Positions 59,358 to 64,000 of a stretch of DNA of 64,000 bases are shown here, in pieces. Made by a program: the position numbers and the translations under genes. The notes beneath the pieces are model-generated. The model had not been told where the DNA came from. It saw nothing but the letters and a program-made list of their open reading frames with translations, and did no database searches. The stretch covers positions 77,920,912 to 77,984,911 of the forward strand of contig CM043963.1 of assembly GCA_014529385.2 (NCBI GenBank), given 5' to 3'. The number at the start of each line of letters is the position of its first letter. The stretch's first letter is position 1. The stretch comes from Adiantum capillus-veneris (taxonomy: Eukaryota; Streptophyta; Polypodiopsida; Polypodiales; Pteridaceae).

Positions 59358-62300
59358 ATGGATTCCGCTAAGTCATCGGCAACTAAGAGAAAAAGACCAA
59401 CCATCAAGGATGCTCTTGCAGAAGCAGAACCTTTTGATATTCCAACAGAAACCCTCAAGCCAACCAAGACTTGGGTGGAGGAAGCAGTACTAGAAAAAGA
59501 GGGAATAAAGATCTACCAGGGGACTTTCAGAGATCCTCAAGGGCAATCGGTCGATGTACCTATGATCCCACGAGAATTAGTGGATTATAGCAGATCAGAG
59601 AACATAAGCAGATACCTGGAAAAGGCTGACTTACACAGGTTCTTCACCTCGAGACCATCAGGTGTAGACACAAGAAGAGTGTATGAGTTGGCAACATCCA
59701 TTCAGAAGGATGGGAAAGCCACGTTGACAGCCATGGATGGAGAAACAGTTGAAGTACAGATCACTCCACAGCTCATTGCAGATGCATTGAAGCTGCACAA
59801 CAAAGGGAGTTCTGTCAGAGAAAGAAGGGAGGCCATAGAGGTCTATGGATCAAAGAAACAAAATACAACCTACGGAGATATGGCAGATCAACGAGCGGCA
59901 ACCCTTTGCCGATTATACAACCAGTTTTTCCATGTGTGCAGTAAAAGACCGCAGAAGTATACTACACCACCCCATGCCATTGCGACAACCATCACATGGG
60001 CACTGAAGAGCAACGTGCCAAAAGAGGTGAATTATGCTCAATACATCCACGAGCAAGTAATCGCCATGCACAACCAGAAGCCAAAGTACATAGGAGGAGG
60101 AGAAATCCTAACAAGAATAGCTTATGAAGCTATTGGAGCCAGAGATCAAGGGCCACAGGTTCCCTCCCAGAATGAGTGGCTTAGAGAAGCCGATGAGGAG
60201 GAAGAACAGCAAGAAGTATCCAAGAGGGCGTCCACAAGAGCACGCCGAAAACTAGAAATAGCTTCAGAACCTGAAGAGGCTGTGGACGAGCCGCTCAAGA
60301 AGAAAGCGAAGAAGAAGGCCGATCCCAAGCAAACCAAAAGTCAAAAAGCCGCAAGAATGGAAAGGCTGGTGGAGCAGTTTAGAGCGGAAAGAGCTCTAAA
60401 GGGGGACTTCGAAGAAATGTGGGTGCCAGACCCCAGTAAAGTCGGAACCAGCTCAGCCAGGCCACATGTTGATCAATATGATCAATATATTAGAGCTTAT
60501 GAGGAGTCGGAGGCCATACTGGAGCAGCAGCCTGTCGAGCCTTACACTGAAGAGGAAGTACAGCTTTTAAAAGCTGAGCTGAAAAAGGACGACAAGGAGA
60601 AGAAGGAAGTAGATGAGTCTACTAAACTTCGAGAGAAAGACGGGCAAGCAAACAAAGGAAAAGCCAAGATGACCGAGGACAATCAGCCCTCTTTTACTGT
60701 TGTACCAAGCCCGAAGAAGATGGAAATTATTGTGGAGGAAACCACAATAGAAATAGAAACAGAAGTTATGGAAAAGCCGGAGGCCGGGACCAAGGAAAAG
60801 GAGATAGATCCAGTTCAGCAAAAGAAAGATGATTATGAGGATCTGGTAGCGATCGGATACAGTGAAGAAGAGGCCCTGGAGGCAGTTTATGGGATATCCC
60901 TACGGAAACAAGATGATCGGAAAGGGACGAAGGAAAAGACAAAGGGTACAATGGAGAGTAAAGAGAAAATGGACGAGCCGAAGCCATTGGAGGTGGTGGC
61001 AGAAAGAGCTGTCAAGTTGACAGATGAAGATGAAAAAGACATGCACATGGTGCATGAACTGCTCAGCAAGATTAAAGAAAGATCCAGAGCAAAGGAAGTA
61101 GCACTTGAGACAGCAAAACAAAAGGAAGCAGAGTTGCAGAAGAAGTTAGAGAATGCTATGACTGAATCTGAAAGTCATAAAGCATCACTCTACGACGCCG
61201 AAAACGAGAGAGACGGCTTGATACTCCAACTAGCCGAAGCTTCAAGAGAGGTAACAAGTTCACAGGAAGCAAAGGAGCGAATAGAAGATGAGCTGGAGGC
61301 AGCCAAGGATGAGCTCATTGAGCTAAGAGAAAGAGTCGAACTTCAAGAAAGGACAATCATGAGACTCAGGACCAACCCTAGAGCTAGCAGAGCAGGAACA
61401 AAACAAGAGGGAGCCCTCGTACCAGCTCTGGAAGATCAGGTCAGAAGTTTGCAAAGAGAGCTAAGGTTAGAGCAAGTGCAAAGATTGCACATGGCGGAGG
61501 GATCATTGGCTGCAGAGGAGAGGCTCACATCAGAAAACCAAACACTAAAAACAGAAAATGAGGCCCTCCGCAAACAGCTCCAAGACCTCCAAGAGCAACA
61601 AAGAAGAGAAACAGAGACACCACAAGAAGAAGCAGGGGGAGCAGCCATAGAGCTACCAGAAACTGGAGAGGCAACCACAATTGAAGATCCAGCCCCAGTT
61701 CAAGAAGTGGCCTCGACTTCAGGAATCTCTGAAGAAGAAGAACAAAGGCTCCAGGACCAAATAGAAAAGTCAACAGAGGAAAGTGCCAAGGCGGAAATGG
61801 AATGGGAAAGGAGACTCCTCATCTCCATTAGACTTCAAGGTTTAGACACAAAAGTGCTCCATGAAGAGTGGATGCAACCCAGCCTGCCTTTCCCTCTGAT
61901 GAAATTTGAAGTGATAAAGACGAAAAAGAGAATAGAGGAGGAGCAGTATGTCGCTCTTTACGAAGGCGACATCACAAAGGATGAACAATCAAAGAAGATT
62001 GTAGATTCTCAACCTAGATGGAGGAAAGGTTGGCTGAACAAATACCCAGCCTACCTCATCTACTTGGTAGAGGCTCCAAAGGAGATTCGGGAGGATGCAA
62101 CCTTCTGCCCGGTGCCAAGAGTCAGAAGCTGGAAAGAGCATGGCAGGATTGCAGAAAAGAAGCCAAATTGGCTTAATTACCCAAGGATGCCAGGACCAAA
62201 GGCAGGAGAGAGAATAGGTAAAGCCTACATGGTGAAAACCCTAACGGGCACCATCAAACTCTTTACTGGCTCTCCTGACCTTTCGTGTCAGATGCTAAAG

Positions 62301-62615
62301 AAAATCTGCAGGACTCTCTTAGCATGCATTGAAGTGTTCGCGCCAGATAAAGCCACGACCTCGAGTCTACTATCGACGGCCGACACAGTGACGGATATGA
62401 TGTATGATCTTTCATTGCAGCCATCACCAAAGGTGTTACATCTCTTATACCAAAGAATTATGTTTTTGCCTAGCTTCCACATGCAAACATTCGAAGAAGC
62501 TTTCTACACCGGCTTTTTCACTCACGAAAGCAAAATATTCGGCCCAACCTTGACCATCGGCAACCTACGCTACGAATCACATTTGCAGATGCTCAAGACG
62601 ACAGGACTCTATTGA
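59358..62615 (+). CDS. element B ORF3, 1085-aa coiled-coil protein of unknown function
   Basis: Intact frame with a clear ATG between pol and the 3' LTR. The N-terminal domain (about 40-255) has a region of short conserved motifs (VPRELVDYSR-like, RRVYELATSIQKDG, ILTRIAYEA) shared with element A; its style recalls the plant transposon domain often found in Athila/Tat third ORFs, but I cannot confirm homology. Residues about 280-800 are highly charged with long heptad-like Glu, Lys, Leu stretches, probably coiled coil. The C-terminal module (about 815-1085) is the best conserved part: FCPVPRVRSWKEH, LNYPRMP, AYMVKTLTGT, CQMLKKI, MQTFEEAFYTGFF. No signal peptide or membrane segment is visible, so it is not an obvious envelope. 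Likely a dimeric accessory protein. Confidence 0.85.
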   Translation: MDSAKSSATKRKRPTIKDALAEAEPFDIPTETLKPTKTWVEEAVLEKEGIKIYQGTFRDPQGQSVDVPMIPRELVDYSRSENISRYLEKADLHRFFTSRPSGVDTRRVYELATSIQKDGKATLTAMDGETVEVQITPQLIADALKLHNKGSSVRERREAIEVYGSKKQNTTYGDMADQRAATLCRLYNQFFHVCSKRPQKYTTPPHAIATTITWALKSNVPKEVNYAQYIHEQVIAMHNQKPKYIGGGEILTRIAYEAIGARDQGPQVPSQNEWLREADEEEEQQEVSKRASTRARRKLEIASEPEEAVDEPLKKKAKKKADPKQTKSQKAARMERLVEQFRAERALKGDFEEMWVPDPSKVGTSSARPHVDQYDQYIRAYEESEAILEQQPVEPYTEEEVQLLKAELKKDDKEKKEVDESTKLREKDGQANKGKAKMTEDNQPSFTVVPSPKKMEIIVEETTIEIETEVMEKPEAGTKEKEIDPVQQKKDDYEDLVAIGYSEEEALEAVYGISLRKQDDRKGTKEKTKGTMESKEKMDEPKPLEVVAERAVKLTDEDEKDMHMVHELLSKIKERSRAKEVALETAKQKEAELQKKLENAMTESESHKASLYDAENERDGLILQLAEASREVTSSQEAKERIEDELEAAKDELIELRERVELQERTIMRLRTNPRASRAGTKQEGALVPALEDQVRSLQRELRLEQVQRLHMAEGSLAAEERLTSENQTLKTENEALRKQLQDLQEQQRRETETPQEEAGGAAIELPETGEATTIEDPAPVQEVASTSGISEEEEQRLQDQIEKSTEESAKAEMEWERRLLISIRLQGLDTKVLHEEWMQPSLPFPLMKFEVIKTKKRIEEEQYVALYEGDITKDEQSKKIVDSQPRWRKGWLNKYPAYLIYLVEAPKEIREDATFCPVPRVRSWKEHGRIAEKKPNWLNYPRMPGPKAGERIGKAYMVKTLTGTIKLFTGSPDLSCQMLKKICRTLLACIEVFAPDKATTSSLLSTADTVTDMMYDLSLQPSPKVLHLLYQRIMFLPSFHMQTFEEAFYTGFFTHESKIFGPTLTIGNLRYESHLQMLKTTGLY

Positions 62616-62652
62616 TCAAGCCTAAAAGTCATGTCAGGGACGACATGAACGC

Positions 62653-62664
62653 GGAGGGGGGGAG
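62653..62664 (+). promoter_or_regulatory. element B 3' polypurine tract
   Basis: GGAGGGGGGGAG ends directly at the TG of the 3' LTR. Confidence 0.93.
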
Positions 62665-62953
62665 TGTTGAGCCAGCAGAGGATCACACCCGCATTTTTGC
62701 TCACACCCATCATTTTGTAACCATTGATTGTAATAAATGTCTTTCCGACATTAATTTTGATTAGAGCCATTCATTAAGTAACGGGACTCAATTGAGTTTC
62801 CAGCTTGTAATCCCGAAGTAATTTCACCTGTTGATGTAAATAATTAGAGATGTTCTCACCTCCAAGGCTGAGGTATATAAGCCAAAGTTTTGTAACCTAA
62901 AAGGGAGGATTCAATTATTAATCAAAGTGAGTTTTTGAGCGCCGTGACTGTGT

Positions 62954-63012
<59 letters not shown>

Positions 63013-63631
63013 TTATCTCCTTGCTACACGAGCTACGGGGCCGCCATTGGAGAAGCGACACCGCCATTGTGTTAGCAACGGTGAGAGCTACGCACAGATA
63101 CCAAGAGTGCGCGCTATCGGCTTCTACGTGTGGTAAGTTCCTACGAGCTTCGGTGTGAGTTTTCTTCCAACTCGTGTGTCGGAATAGAGCGTGCAGCATA
63201 TCTATAGAACCACAACGAGTAGAGCTACACATTAGTACCATCGAGGTCAAGTTTCGGTCACCTGTATTTTTCGGCCTGTCTTCATACGCGTTTACCGCAC
63301 GGAGTGGTTATAGGTTGATTTTGCAGTTCAAGTCTTTAGGGTGTTGTTCTTACCTAGTGTATAGACTTCCCCTTGAGTTTGAGATCGATTCAATGATTCT
63401 AGATCCTGTTTCGTATAGCATTCGTTCGTAGTACGGATTTCAGTCACTTGCGTGTTTTAGAACTTAGATTTTATTTCCTTAGTAGTGATTGTCATTAGAA
63501 GGTCGAGTAGGTGATTTGACACCCACCTAGTTGTTTCCATGCGCCTGCGGGTCAAGCTCCGTCCTCGTCTGACAAATTTTGTTGTTGGTTGAGTTCTCGC
63601 TATTTAGCTTCCGCTAGCGGCGTAACCGCCT

Positions 63632-63636
<5 letters not shown>
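62665..63636 (+). repeat. element B 3' LTR
   Basis: 972 bp with the same ends, TATA box (62,874-62,880) and palindrome half-site (63,282-63,291) as the 5' LTR. The (GA)n tract is 55 bp against 39 bp. About 10 other differences, most of them transitions. Confidence 0.95.
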
Positions 63637-63679
<43 letters not shown>

Positions 63680-64000
63680 ACCCCACCACACCTTCCCCCC
63701 ACCTCTCCTCTCTCTCCCATGCGCAGTCCGCAGCATACCACACACCCACACACACTCGCCTTTCGGCAGCAGTTGAAACACACACACACACACACACCCC
63801 ACCACGCTCCTCCCCCCTCTCCTTCCGCCATGCACAGACAGTCCGCCATCCGCCATAGGAAAAAAAAGAGAAAAAAATATATAAATTATATATATACATT
63901 ATATAACCCCCCCCCCCCTTTCCCGTGTTCCCACGCACGCATGCGCACATACATATACATATACGCACTCACCCACCAAAAAAAAAAGATATACACACAC
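63637..64000. repeat. CA-rich array, right flank of element B
   Basis: A CA tract (to about 63,676) is followed by a second copy of the left flank: CCCCACCACACCTTCCCCCC, the CGCAGTCCGCAGCATACCAC motif and CGCCTTTCGGCAGCAGTTGA (compare 44,386-44,522). A poly-C run lies at 63,907-63,918. No gene is seen. The Cys-Val frames are translated repeat. Confidence 0.85.

Larger units (their letters stand above)
44582..63636 (+). mobile_element. element B: Ty3/gypsy LTR retrotransposon, 19.1 kb, nearly intact
   Basis: LTRs of 956 and 972 bp with TG...CA ends and CACAC on both sides (within a CA tract, so weak as a target duplication). By eye the LTRs differ at about 10 bases (roughly 1%), and the 16-bp length difference comes entirely from the internal (GA)n tract. 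Order: LTR, perfect tRNA-Asp PBS, leader, gag, pol, internal polypurine tract, spacer, ORF3, polypurine tract, LTR. gag and ORF3 are open; pol has about three frame breaks and one TAG. It belongs to the same lineage as element A but is a different family. No chromodomain is present. Confidence 0.97.

Noticed and set aside
59358-62615. ORF3 as an envelope gene
   Set aside because: No signal peptide, membrane segment or fusion-like region can be seen.

Overview
The window looks like repeat-rich nuclear DNA of a land plant with a large genome. I recognise no host gene, rRNA or tRNA. It holds two long Ty3/gypsy LTR retrotransposons whose primer-binding sites match plant tRNA-Asp, a Ty1/copia fragment, a relict non-LTR reverse transcriptase, a probable tRNA-derived SINE, a repeat of about 3.4 kb, and many (CA)n, (GA)n, (TA)n and poly-C tracts. 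The repeat style would fit a seed-free plant such as a fern, but that is only a guess.

Layout. 1-9.4 kb: AT-rich non-coding DNA, microsatellites and diverged relatives of the 3.4-kb repeat. 9.44-12.44 and 31.15-31.54 kb: the first good copy of that repeat, split by element A (12,440-31,153, GATTT target duplication). 32.48-35.83 kb: the second copy, which still has the empty insertion site. 36-38.2 kb: AT-rich DNA and a compound microsatellite of about 0.9 kb. 38.25-40.74 kb: the 3' half of a copia element with one LTR. 40.74-41.48 kb: the RT relict. 41.5-44.58 kb: CT tracts, a SINE, poly-C tracts and a CA-rich tandem array. 44,582-63,636: element B, inserted in a CA tract. 63.64-64 kb: the same CA-rich array continues.

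Elements A and B are related but distinct families with the same unusual plan: LTR, tRNA-Asp PBS, leader of 1.4-1.5 kb, very long Gag with zinc knuckles, Pol (protease, RT, RNase H, two tandem H2C2 zinc modules, integrase core, a second retropepsin-like domain, a tail of W-x-P-K repeats), an internal copy of the element's own polypurine tract, a spacer of 2.3-2.8 kb, a third ORF rich in coiled coil, the 3' polypurine tract and LTR. Element B is young (about 10 substitutions between its LTRs, roughly 1%) and nearly intact. Element A is older (about 38, roughly 4%) and its ORFs are broken.

The strongest new signal is a set of 24-bp palindromes. Element B carries one sequence nine times, element A a different sequence seven times. 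All lie only in the leader and in the spacer before ORF3, and each LTR has one degenerate copy of its own element's motif. With the second protease, the duplicated zinc module, the internal polypurine tract and the large third ORF, this suggests a poorly described retrotransposon lineage with its own cis-acting code.
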